Source: Arctopsyche grandis (taxonomy: Eukaryota; Arthropoda; Insecta; Trichoptera; Hydropsychidae). Taken from it: DNA of 64,000 bases. The notes beneath the pieces are model-generated. The model was not told the DNA's origin. It did no database searches and was given only the letters and a program-made list of their open reading frames with translations. Below, one piece after another: positions 36,570 to 47,649 of this stretch (within the stretch, counting starts at the first letter, position 1; each line of letters starts with the position of its first letter). Location: contig NC_135357.1 in the NCBI RefSeq assembly GCF_051622035.1, positions 20,636,256 to 20,700,255 on the forward strand, given 5' to 3'. The position numbers were made by a program, and so were the translations under genes.

Positions 36570-37511
36570 TATACTTCCGGTTGTCGGATTTTGTTCAAAT
36601 TTTTTTTATTACTTAAAATTATTATCATTATTATAGACATTAAATATCAAGAAAATAAAAATAATTTAAAAGGTCCAAATAAAATAATGAAATATAGTTT
36701 TTTTTAAAAAATACTACTTCCGCTCTACGAATTCTAACCAAAACCTTATGAGCTATAAGAATACAAATATAAATTTTCAGCTTGATACGTTCAGGGATGT
36801 GGACAGACAAGTGGCCACAACATTTTTGACCTATTTAAGAGGAAAAAAACCCACTTCCGGTTTATTAAATTTAGTGATTGTTTTATTTTCATCACAATGA
36901 TACCAGAATTATACTTTATTTTTTTCGTGAAGAACACACATGTTGAAGGGGTCGAAAAAAAATAGTGGAAGAAAATTCGAGCAAGAGTTAACTGTCACTT
37001 CCGATAGACGGATGATTACCAACTTTTATACATAACTTGTTACTAAGCTTTAACTTTTAGACATGAAATTTAAGTTCAATAAACTAAAAGGTTTCTGAGA
37101 AAAACATAAAAAATCGATTCTCTAGAATAAAAGTACTACTTCCGGATAAGGAAAAAATATTAGGTTATAAAATTTATAATTTCTACTACATGTAAAAATA
37201 TTTCAGTCCAATTCAATTAGCGGTTTGGGAGATAATTGAATTCAAAAACTAAAGAGGACACATATAAGGGGAGGTACCATTTCCATTCAACTTAAAAATT
37301 TGAAAAAATCCACGTTGTGTCGATAGGAATTTTAGTAACCTATACCAAGTTTCATTTCGATAGGACTAACGTTGTCGAAAAATCCCTAAAATACAAACAT
37401 TTTTTCTAGACCATGAAAACGTGATCAGTGATCGATTCTGAGTTCGAATAGTCAAAATCTCGAATTCAAATTTTCGCATGATCATAAAACTTCATCAATT
37501 GTTACTACGTA
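36570..37511 (+). repeat. Degenerate tandem repeat, period about 140 bp
   Basis: An (A)CTTCCG-type word recurs at about 36575, 36717, 36853, 37003 and 37137, at intervals of 134-150 bases, each followed by AT-rich sequence ending in a 'TTTCA' phrase. The array ends in the same module found at 29395-29465. It may be the non-coding tail of an unidentified mobile element. Confidence 0.5.
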
Positions 37512-37888
37512 CTAGATAAAGTAAAAATAGATAAAGAAAAAATATATATGTACATACATATACAAAAAACTGTAACTAAAATTACCCTTAACAAAATGGA
37601 ATTTATTTGATGAAAAAAATCAACTAATGTGATACGGAAATCCAAACTCGATGTATCAATCAGCAAATGGATTTCGTATACAGTCACTTTTTTCTATATT
37701 TAAGGAAGGAAAATAATGTGCAATCTTTTCGACTAAGCAACTAAGTTCGGACTCAGTGAATATTCGTATAGCATGCTGTCACACTGCATTCAATAATAAA
37801 AATACGCTCCGTCCCTTTCGCGCGCTTTTGTGCGAGTACGAGAACGCGCCAACTCTCAGTAACAGACCTGTGTGTATAAATGTATATA

Positions 37889-37895
<7 letters not shown>

Positions 37896-37972
<77 letters not shown>
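37896..37972. repeat. (TA)n microsatellite
   Basis: About 77 bases of pure TA. The overlapping Tyr-Ile frames are artefacts. Confidence 0.95.
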
Positions 37973-37974
<2 letters not shown>

Positions 37975-37975
<1 letters not shown>

Positions 37976-39420
37976 GTAAAATACCAGGGATTTGATAAAC
38001 ACATTAAATAAAACCAGATACAAAATAATTTCTTTAGTTATAATTACACAAAAAAACCTTGTGAAATACAGTAAAATATATCCTATTTACAATATTTACA
38101 ATGACTGAAAAATCAATTAAAATATGACTTTCCCTTTATACAATGAAAATGTCATTAGATAAAAAGTGACAAAAATCATCAATAAACCAACAATTTGTTC
38201 TGATCGATGATACCAACACAAATATGACTTAATATATAAATTTCAAATTGCTTTTATGCTAAATTTCATTTACAAAATGAATTGTTTAGTAATCAACAGT
38301 GAAGTTTAAACAAAATTTAAATTAGAACCTTTTGGTATGATTGCACATCATATAAAATTTGGAATAAAAAGGAAGCCTTATTGCATATTTTTACAATGTT
38401 CAATTTTTGAATCAGAAAAATTATTAAAAACATTGTTATTCGGTGTGCAACACTTAAAATGTGACGTTTAACCAAGAGATGTTTCGATACCATATCATTC
38501 TATAGCTACATTTTCATTTCTTCAAATCACCATTCATAATGGCGAAATGTGTGTTTTATTTGTATAGCAATACATGCGAATTAACAATACGTTACCTCTT
38601 TCTTAAACAGTTTGTTCAAGTAAAATTTGCAATGTTGCATGCAGAACAACAATGTCACAATCCAAATACACCTGAAGCAGTCACTATAATATAAATTAAT
38701 TCATTAAAAATTTAAACAATTGCATTAGTGAATTTACGTATAAAAAAAAGGGATGATTTTTGTTCGAGAACGAATGTTAAAAAAAGCGGTATAAATTTCA
38801 ATGTCAAGAATCAAATACATATGTAGCTTACCCGAAGAAACGGGCAATATTTAATAATTAAAGAGTGCCACACGAGAGAATCGTTTTAAATTAAATACGT
38901 TTTATTAAGGCAGTGTGTGAAACTATTTATTTATTTTACAATAAAAGTATTACGACGAGTGAAAATCTCCAAAAGAGAATATCCTTATCCATTTAAAATG
39001 ATCGAGTATTATCTTTATAAACATACACATGCATAATATGTATATTTATTATTACGATAATTAATAATGAATATAAAAACCGACGACTTTTGGGAAAAGA
39101 TAGCACTTAATTAATTCGTATTACAAAAATTCAAAACTTCAGTAATAAACAACGAATACATATTATCAATAATAAAATAGGAAATCACTGAGCACAAGGT
39201 ATCTAAATTTTTATAACTGGATTTACATGCTTTTAGAAAAATTACTGTAAAGGTAAAATTACAAATAAAAAGTGTTACCAGTAGAACAAGTTCGAATATT
39301 AAGGATTTATGAATAAAAATGTAAAATAAAAATGGTAGCATATGTATATATAGTTCTAAAAGCATGTAAACCAGTCTTCAATAAAGACTATGCAGGCAAC
39401 TGGTGCTGAGTTCATCAGAA
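37975..39420. other. Gene-less stretch 3' of the DCN1-like gene
   Basis: AT-rich sequence. The 84-codon minus frame at 39111-39365 is low-complexity hydrophobic and has no domain. Part may be 3' UTR of the DCN1-like gene. Nothing else is supported. Confidence 0.5.
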
Positions 39421-39429
39421 AAGAATTGT

Positions 39430-41299
39430 TTAACTAGCCGGTGCACCAATTCGGCCTTCCTGCTTTAAACACCATTCAACAAAATCGTCAATAAGCACCG
39501 GCCAAGCACCTTCGGCGTCATAGTTACTCATGTCGTCGTCTATGTGGGTAGCAAAATCCAGTAGAAGATTCCATGTATCTTTAGGAATCGATCGCTTATG
39601 ATGTTCCTTAAAATTGAAAAAAAAAATTGTAATAGAATTTTAACAATCATTACTTAACAAAATCATATATATGTAAGTATTTGGATCATGAATATCGTTC
39701 TCATATTGATTAGGTTGAATATTTCAATCGTATATCAAAGCTGTTCAATTGTGTAAGACTCGCTAACTGTCGGTTGTCATTCATAAAAATATAATATAAA
39801 CATGTATTAGAAATTTAAATCCTATTACCGATCGATAATCTCAATATTTTAGATTTTATTTGGTGTGCAATGTTTAATGCAGCTCTCACGTTACCTAAGT
39901 TTGAACAGCTTTGGTTTACGTAAACATAATCTTAAGTTAAAATAATGAGTAATGTAAACTTACCACTAAAAATTTACACCATTCATCCAGGAATTTAAAT
40001 CGCCCTCTAAGTACTATTTCCCAATACGCTATAGCCATGTCTAGTTCGAGACCTTTTTGGCCAGGATTTTTGGCGTAATTAAAAGTAAAATGATAAAATT
40101 CTTTAAATCTTAAGAAATCTTTGATTTCATTTTCTAATAAGGGCAATTTCGCTCTAAGTTTATCAACCGAATCGGCGCCCAGTTCCTGCATACCCATGAG
40201 AAATTCTTCACGTGTAAATTCGCACTGAACTGCCGCTTTACATTTCCACGCTATTATTAATACTAAAATAGATTCTGCACTAAGATTAAGGTCATCCAAA
40301 AACTTTGTTACACCATCAACAGTAATTTTATCGCTCTCTTGAGGGTCTCTATATTTCGAAAAGAAGACTTCTAATTTTTTTCTGTCTATGGAAGTTTTCG
40401 TAGGTTCCTTACAATATGCAGCGGGGTTTTGAAAATAATTGTCACTCGCCAACTCCAATTTCCAATCATTTTGAGACAAGCAATATATCGCTACAGTTTC
40501 AGTAGTCTGTGTACACGCTATAAATTTTTTAACTTTGTCTTTTTGAGTAGACTTGAGCTTGTGCTGAAACAAAAGATTAAACCAATATAGTATAGTAATT
40601 GCAAACGGGGTAGAAATATTTTGCTTTTATTTATACTAGGTGGAGACATTTCACATAATTGAAAACTACACATTCATATGTACATTTAAAAAAAGATTGA
40701 TTATTTTCATTCAATGACGTCTGTAATTACAGGGCAAAATTCGTAAACATTTTAGTTGAATCACTAAGCAAACTTTTTCAATTGAGTGAACATTAAAAAA
40801 GTTTATCAGAAATTCATCTAGTATAATGTTCTATACAAATTGTCGATTTTATACGTATATTTGAAGTTTTGAAAAGTTGGTCAAATTGGTTTGCATTAGG
40901 GTGGGAATATAGTTATCATATAATGAATGTCAGAATGTGTGCGAAAGATGGTGAAAGCTAACAGGCACATAACTAAAAGTCGGTCTCGATTGATGCGAGT
41001 CGCGTCAAATATCCATTTGAAGTTCAAAAAGTGAAAACGTAACTGGGGATGGTGTCGTAAATTTGATTGTATTGCGCGCGAACGTTTGCACAAACGGATG
41101 CAGCGTTCTTTGGAAAGAGCACTGTCGCAACAACCGGATATGATACGTCACATTGGAAAGGCGGGAGCGAAAATTAGAGGTGGTTCTTGTAGTTTTGTGG
41201 GGGCGAGGGGCGCACCACCCTTTCAGCAGGCTCCTCCGACCGCCCCGCGGAGGACGGGGGCGCCGACGGGGGCGGACGCCTGCGACGATCACTCACCAT
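39430..41299 (-). CDS. DCN1-like protein (DCUN1D1/2-type), 3 coding exons
   Basis: Exons on the minus strand are 41299-41297 (ATG only), 40563-39964 (600 nt) and 39606-39430 (177 nt including the stop), 259 aa in total, equal to human DCUN1D1. DCN1-like proteins are scaffold E3s that help UBC12 attach NEDD8 to cullins. Visible parts: a UBA-like N-terminus ([14 protein letters not shown] to about residue 45), [16 protein letters not shown], then the PONY/DCUN1 domain with [33 protein letters not shown] and, after the last intron, [18 protein letters not shown] and [13 protein letters not shown]. The ATG exon is assigned from a strong donor (AACATG|GTGAGT) and from TTTCAG|CAC at the next exon. 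A GC-rich block upstream fits a promoter. Confidence 0.94.
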
Positions 41300-41420
41300 G
41301 TTGAGGTCGGCTAAACCCGCTCTGACAGCCAACGCCGCCAACCGCACGGACCATCGCGCACACACACACACACACGCACGCACCTCCGCCAACGTTCACT
41401 ACTGTACACTTTATTATCAA
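41300..41420 (-). promoter_or_regulatory. Likely 5' UTR/promoter of the DCN1-like gene
   Basis: A CpG-containing, GC-richer block directly upstream of the ATG, with a short (CA)n tract (41361-41376). The GC-rich character continues into the first intron (41170-41290). No TATA box was identified. The assignment is by position. Confidence 0.4.
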
Positions 41421-41832
41421 CATTCAAATATTATAATACCGCTATTCTGTCGGTGTGTCTTCCTAACAAAAGTATCGCTTAAAAGCGAGCCATCGAAGAG
41501 AGAGACGGAAAGTCAGAAGAGAGACAAAAGAGTGAGGAAAAAAAAATCATGGAAGTGATCGTCCCTTATCGTCCCTTGACGTTCAGGGTGGTGGCATTGG
41601 GCATATTTTTATTTTATCTATTTACGAAGTATCAATAGATAAAATATTAATTTTAATTCAATTTAAAAATACAAAATATCACTTTTTATCTCTATTAACA
41701 GCTTTTGACCCATAGGAAGTTGTGTTTCCACCTCTTTCCCACCCTTGTATCAGTGGTCCATAAGGGTACTCCACTATAACCAAGGGGACTCAAGTTATCT
41801 TTAATTTAAACAATTTTCACGATAGTTACAAT

Positions 41833-43538
41833 CAGTGGCGGCTCGTCCTAATGGGCTGCCGGGCTGCAGCCCCTCCTATAAAATTCTAAGATATATGTTT
41901 AATAATACATTTAATATTTTATTTATTAATGATATTTTTTTTATTAGTTGGATGGACGAACTATTGGGGCCTTCGACAGAGTAAATATTACTTACAATAT
42001 CACCCATATCCAAAAGGGTGATATTGTAAGTAATGTTGACCGTTTCGAAGACCCCACTAACTTGTATGGTGACAGATGAATTAAAATGTTGCTAAAAAAC
42101 GAGAAAGAGAAAGAGCTATTTGCAACTGCAGATAGCTCTTTCTCTTTCACTCACTCTGCCATTTTGGGCTGGATAGTCGGCAGACTTCGCCTGTTAAACG
42201 ACATTCATCTGTCAGTTTGTTTAAGATTTCGCGCGCTTGATCTTACATTTGATTAGTTGAATCGCACGATCACAGCTTTATTCGTTTTCGTTACTCTTAA
42301 TTGGTTGTGTACGAGCCCTCATCAAATCTTCGGTGAGTCGTTTTCATTTTGATAACAGCAAACTTTTTTCAAATCTGATAAACTTTTTCTCGTAATTTTT
42401 ATTTAAATATATTAAGATTTTTTTTCTTTTAAAAATGGGAGAACAAAAGAATTCAGTAAAATATTCACAAAATTTGCACTTTTCGCGACTAGATCTTACC
42501 GAAAAAGTCGCTATAAAGGCATTAGGCTGCCTCACGCCCAATTTAATTATTTCACAGCCTGCAACTAGTAGATCTTTTAGTTACTCGCGAAAATTTAATC
42601 CAGACATTTATAAAAAATACAATTGGTTAACGAGATGTACAGAAAAAAACGCGTTATTTTGTTATCCGTGTCTTTTGTTTGGAGGCGAGTCGCCAGGCGA
42701 AGCATCTTGGACGAAAACAGGAGTTATTGACTTAAAACATTTAAACGATAAATTTAAAAACACGAGGGAAGTGTCGAACACTTAAAAAATTTGTGTAATC
42801 TCACGATTTTGGGAGATTACACAAATCTCACGATTTTCTAAGCATAACGAAAACATCAAAAAAAATCGGGATATTTTATTTAAAATTATTGATTGCGTTA
42901 AATTTTGCGGTGAATTTGAAATGCCAATGAGGGGACACGATGAAACAGATAATTCAAAAAATCCAGGAGTTTTTCGGGGGCTTTTAGAATATTCACAAAA
43001 TTTCGACGATTCTTTAAAAAAATATTTTCAAACTTCTTCGGTTTTTAAAGGGACATCAAAAACTATTCAAAATGAACTTTTAGATTGTATTTTGAACGTG
43101 TGTAGGGAACAAATAAGTGCTGAAATAAAAAAAGCAACTTATCTAGCTGTTATGGCAGATGAAACAACCGATGTATCGATGCATTGTCAACAGGTTAATG
43201 TTTTTCGTTACGAATTAGGGGGTTAAGTTTTTGAATTGTTTTGGGGTTTTTTTTAATCCGCGTCGCGAAACCAGCAAGAACGAATTTTTTTTAGCAATCT
43301 TACTGGAGTACCAGCGTATTTTTCGAAATCTTCATCGCGTTTGGACGCACCCCTTTAATGGGTGGTGAATTTTGCTAGTTTTTTTTTCAATAATACTTAA
43401 ATCCATATGTAAGTGGTCGTACGCCAAAAATTGTGCTTATTTTGTCCTGTTATGACATGATAGAATAATTATGGTGACATTTTTTAGACATCTTTTCAGT
43501 GCAGCCCCGCCACTAAAAATTATCACGAGCCGACACTG
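41833..43538 (+). mobile_element. hAT transposon relic (1706 bp)
   Basis: Ends CAGTGGCGGCTCGT and, in reverse complement, CAGTGTCGGCTCGT. The perfect 8-bp TSD is GTTACAAT (41825-41832, 43539-43546). It carries a broken ZMYM1-like transposase. Several fold-back structures lie inside, including a perfect 19-bp stem at 41987-42005/42016-42034 and a perfect 17-bp stem at 42103-42119/42132-42148. Confidence 0.95.
42435..43226 (+). pseudogene. hAT transposase (ZMYM1/DUF4371-like), N-terminal half
   Basis: The first frame (42435-42785) contains the TTF-type/MYM zinc-finger region: WLTRCTEKNALFCYPCLLFG then W...GVIDLKHL. The frame is lost at about 42785 and resumes at 42921 (MPMRGHDE...), ending near MADETTDVSMHCQQVNVF, which holds the first catalytic Asp region of this family. 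The C-terminal dimerisation half is absent, so the gene is truncated as well as frameshifted. The frame break coincides with a small inverted plus direct repeat at 42789-42837. Confidence 0.85.
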
Positions 43539-43639
43539 GTTACAATACATATAAAGAAATAAGAAAGGCGTTTACGCGAAATTAAGTGAAAAATTTAAAT
43601 AGCTGCCCAAGAGGATTCCTTCCTTGGGAGTGTTATCAG

Positions 43640-43741
43640 TAGTCACCGGAGCCTGAGGGGGCCGTGTATGGTTCAAAGGTTGTAAATGCATTGTTAAAGG
43701 TTTGCCAAACAATGGATAGCACTGTGACTATCCTACCTCTA
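43640..43741. mobile_element. hAT-type MITE, copy C (102 bp)
   Basis: Perfect 8-bp TSD GTTATCAG (43632-43639, 43742-43749). Nearly identical to copy A: starts TAGTCACCGGAG and ends ATCCTACCTCTA. Confidence 0.92.
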
Positions 43742-43872
43742 GTTATCAGTCCCCAAAAGTGGAAGCCTCCTAGTCGCGAGAATTTAGTTGAATTAGAAAT
43801 ATATAAATATACAAATATGACATATCAATCAGAATGACATATTATAAATTCTACCCCATTCTACTTCAATGG

Positions 43873-43985
43873 AGATAACGCTCGCCGTACTATAATAGAA
43901 GTTTTTGATTCGACATACATATGTACGTCACAGCTAAGCCACTGCCAAAACGTATATACGAATACAATAACAAAATAATAAGTGC
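43873..43985 (+). repeat. Dispersed repeat, copy 2
   Basis: Repeats the order seen at 2459-2545, with an extra GTCACAGCTAAGCCACTGCC block. It is followed by imperfect TTCGTAA-type tandem units (about 44010-44060). Confidence 0.65.
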
Positions 43986-44365
43986 CGGAGGCGTCGGCGA
44001 TGCACAAAATGTAATTCGTAATTCGTAATCACTTCGTAATTTGTCATTCGTAATTCGTGCATCAATTTCTTTCCGAAACCAGTCGATTCAATATCTTTAA
44101 CTTTATTTTTATTCGAGTTTCAATTCCTTTTCGAAACCACCCGTTGAAATCAACGGGTCCAACACTAGTCCTTAATCATACCTGTAAAAAAAATATCAAA
44201 ACATTAATATATTAAACATAAAATGATGCATATCAAAAATTGTGGGTTGACAAAAATTGTGATTATATTTCACCAATTTTTTTTAAAAATTACATACAAA
44301 GAGATGACATGACATTGTCATCATTAATTTATACATACATTATATATTAAATTTATTTTAATTAA

Positions 44366-45324
44366 CCCTTTGGCTGCTACGAGGTTTTTCAATGTCCAAG
44401 CGAAAAATGCTAACATTTGTAATTATTTTGAAAAAAAAAAAATATAATATTTTTTTTTACATACTTACTTTGCCGAACGCTCGTAATTTTTATAATACTT
44501 TATATACATTTTTAAGAAGCAGTTGTGGACTCGTGCTCTCTCTTTCTGTCTTGCTTTTACATGCGTGCGTGCGAAAGAGATACCCACATATATACACTAA
44601 ATAAGTTTTGACGATTGTTTTCCGACGCTTTATTTTTTTCAATAATCTATTTTTAGACATCGATGTATCCTTACAACATGCGATATATTCGAAACATGTA
44701 GCGGTCTTTCTCTCTTTCTTTCTTGGTTTTAATTGTGTACGTGTGAGCAAGACACACAAGGATGCGAAGTTTCTAATAATCAAATAATTTTTCAACATGT
44801 ATCATAAACATTTTGTATGCATTTCAGTTGCATTTGATTGATTGCACGAATTCGTGACGTCTCGTGACCTATATAATTGAAAGCGGATTTCTATTGTTTT
44901 TTGCCATTAATTTTAACTCTGCAAAATGATATCGGACAGTGAAAGTGATGAAAGCGAAATAATAGCTCCTCGCCGAGGAACTCGACAAATCAGCAGCTCT
45001 ACTGATTCTGAAAATGAATTTATCGACAATAATCAATTCCCAAGTAATAACTCCTTATATGACATTGACAACGAACCCGAAATTTACTTTGATGATGAAC
45101 CCGAAATTGAAGAGCTTTTATTTAAAAAATTGATAAATATTTATAAAGCTTGATTGAAAAATAAATATAAATACGTATATAAAAAAAATGTTTCGTGCCA
45201 CTGATGTGCTGGCGGCTCAAAAAAAGTATTGAAATACGACAATTAATGACGACAACAACGATCGTCGTAGCAATCTTCGCCGATTTCAAAACAACGATTT
45301 ATCGTTGTTGTAGCAGTCAAAGGG
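44366..45324 (+). mobile_element. piggyBac-type element, internally deleted (959 bp)
   Basis: Flanked by TTAA (44362-44365, 45325-45328), with inverted ends CCCTTTGGCTGCTACGA and, in reverse complement, CCCTTTGACTGCTACAA. CCC-starting ends and TTAA targets are piggyBac hallmarks. It holds a short acidic ORF. Confidence 0.93.
44926..45153 (+). CDS. Acidic N-terminal remnant of a piggyBac-like transposase
   Basis: A 75-codon frame starting MISDSESDESEIIAPRRGTR and continuing with many Asp/Glu/Ser residues. Such acidic N-termini are usual in piggyBac/PGBD proteins, and its position inside TTAA-flanked piggyBac ends supports this. The DDD catalytic core is deleted. Whether the short frame is expressed is unknown. 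Confidence 0.6.
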   Translation: MISDSESDESEIIAPRRGTRQISSSTDSENEFIDNNQFPSNNSLYDIDNEPEIYFDDEPEIEELLFKKLINIYKA

Positions 45325-45329
45325 TTAAT

Positions 45330-45825
45330 ATAAATTTTATATTCAGAGTGAAATAAAATAGCTTCAAAATGAGTGACAAAGTAGCACTAATAAAATAATA
45401 TAAAAGTGGCACTAAGGACCAAAATAAAAAAATAAAAAAAGATTCCTCTATCATTTCACTCTTTTCTTCTGTAGGATCCTCGGGTTCAGTAATGAGATTA
45501 TTATAAAAATTATGGTAGATGGCTGGTATATAAGGGAACAGTGTTAAAATGTCTTTTACCTTTTTTACTATTAATTTTTCGAGGTGCGCTGTATTTAGGA
45601 ATTAAATTTACATTTTGGACAGATCGCCCTTTTTTTTTAATTTTACTTCAGTAAAAATTGCATTTTCCCTATATTTAATTTTCATTTGCAGAGGAAAATC
45701 TTTCGAAAACAACAACTTAAAAGATTTCCATCTTCACAAACTTTCTTATAAGTATTAATATTATTTTTAAGGTTTTGAAAGGCTGAAAAAATCGTACATT
45801 TCAATTTTCGTCACAATACTACACT
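45330..45825. other. Gene-less AT-rich stretch
   Basis: No supported gene or repeat. Confidence 0.45.
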
Positions 45826-45827
45826 AT

Positions 45828-45871
45828 CTGTACATAAAGTGTACTTTTTTTTTACTACACTTTATGTACAG
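45828..45871. repeat. Hairpin (16-bp perfect stem)
   Basis: CTGTACATAAAGTGTA (45828-45843) and its reverse complement (45856-45871) with a 12-base T-rich loop. Immediately downstream is CAGGGGTTCTCAATC, a hAT-end-like motif. Confidence 0.8.
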
Positions 45872-45879
45872 ACGCCAGG

Positions 45880-46560
45880 GGTTCTCAATCGAGAAGCCAC
45901 TTGGACGTGATGTTTGTAGAATTGCTCAGCGGTAAGCGTAGCGTGGCTTTCCTCACGGTGTCTTCCTTCGTCGTCTGTGGTCTGGTCTCTGGTCTCTGCT
46001 GATGGCTGCTCTGCTCTCTGTCTCCCTCTCTCGTACAGTGTGCGTATGTGAGCGTGTGATGCGGGGAGACGGAAAATGGTGGGAGATTTATATAATGAAA
46101 ACAGGTTGTAAATCTGTATGTGAGCAACTGTATTTTAAGTTTAAATGTACAGAGAGCAAGCGGGGGGGAAGGGGGACAGTTCGTATACAAAGAACACGTG
46201 TTGTGTGGCTTGAGGTTTTGCACCAAGCACGCGTGTCTGAGTTGTCTGCCTTCGGGACGAAGACAGACCAGGCTTCCTCAATACACCCCGGACGAATACT
46301 GGAGCTGGTCTCCAAGTATCGTCAAACATCACCAGTCTCGAACTGGTGATTCGGGATCGAGGAAGCGCGTCGCTTAGAAGCAGTGTTCAAGCGGCGACGG
46401 TTGAAACGGGAGTGTCTCTGGCTGCGTCTCAGGGTGGTCAGCACAAAAAACATCAGCTCGTGGGTCGTAAGGCCACGAAAGCTGACCAGCAGACAATTGG
46501 TCTGAACACTTTACGATAACCTCTCTCCAGTGATCTGGTGAATAAATGTTTGGTTCTCGT
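45880..46560 (+). repeat. GC-richer block, possible solo LTR
   Basis: Composition differs from both sides. It contains a TCTCTG-rich part, a hairpin CACCAGT...ACTGGTG near 46330, and AATAAATG about 20 bases before the apparent end. Overlapping frames on both strands lack domains. No TSD or partner LTR was found, so this is tentative. Confidence 0.3.
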
Positions 46561-47226
46561 GCCCTATGGTATTTTTAGATTTTTCCGAAATCTCTGTTAG
46601 ACGGCAAGTGTGTATGTCCTGTCCTGTCTATTAAAACATTGTGTTCAATTTCATCAAAATTTCCCGAAGAAGCTAAATATGTCCATAGAGATGTTATATT
46701 CCCATTTTTATTCAGAACACCACAGTTATCAGAAAATATTATATAATTAATCGTTTCTCATTTTCGTCTTAATTGGAAATGGAAGAGACAGTCTCAATGG
46801 TTGATGTAATTTATTATCATTAACCGCATTTTGAAAAAATGAACACTTTGAAATCAAAATCTAAATCATTATCGAGTTTGACATCAAAACGATTTTGTCT
46901 CAAATTCTTGCAGTAAAATAATGTCAACCCACAAATTTATTTTTCATCCTAGTTTCTATGCCCTTTCAGTAACTGCATAAATTGTTCAGAGCTATTGTGC
47001 TGTATATGTACATGAAAGTACAATATGATGAATTGATTATTTTTTAAACTATTAAACATTTGCTCAAAAAGTGAAAAAAAAACTAAACCTCAAAAATCTT
47101 TTGTTTAAATATTGGAGAATATAGTGTCGAGCTACATACCTCATTTTCACTTTCTGAAAAGTTACAAGACATCGGAACATAATCTGGATCAAGTACAGAA
47201 TCATTAGAATCCTCAGCAATAATGAT
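46561..47226. other. Gene-less stretch
   Basis: AT-rich sequence. Nothing supported. Confidence 0.45.
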
Positions 47227-47234
47227 GTTATCAC

Positions 47235-47367
47235 TAGAGGTAGGATAGTCACAGCGCTATCCATTGTTCCATTGTTGTAAATCCTTTGTAATAAAGGTTC
47301 GGCAAACCTTTAACAATGCATTTACAACCTTTGAACAATACGCGGCACCTTCTGGGTCCGGTGACTA
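47235..47367. mobile_element. hAT-type MITE, copy D (133 bp)
   Basis: Perfect 8-bp TSD GTTATCAC (47227-47234, 47368-47375). It starts TAGAGGTAGGATAGTCAC, and the reverse complement of its end starts TAGTCACCGGACCC. Inverted relative to copies A and C. Confidence 0.92.
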
Positions 47368-47649
47368 GTTATCACAACCAAGTCTTCTTGTCATTTTGTC
47401 AGTTTATTTATTGAGGTTAACACTATTTTGCCGCAAGTTATTCATTAAACTTTCTTTCCGTAAAAAAATGCAAAGAGGCTATGTCATCTATTGGTCAAAA
47501 ATGAAATATTTTTGGATCAAAGTATAGCTTATGATTAATTTACATATATGGCATATTCAGTTCAATTTTGACCAAAATGAGGGTTGACACTATCTTGCCC
47601 CGAGGCCTTCAGTTTATTGTTGTATTTAATTAATTTCATTTGTTTCACT

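Noticed and set aside
40564-40572. Start of the DCN1-like protein at an in-frame Met (MFQHKLKS)
   Set aside because: Those codons form the TTTCAG acceptor. Homologs begin Met-His-Lys or Met-Asn-Lys, so an upstream ATG exon fits better.
46002-46377. Gene in a GC-rich block with 85-115-codon frames
   Set aside because: Frames are open on both strands with no domain. It fits a repeat or LTR better.
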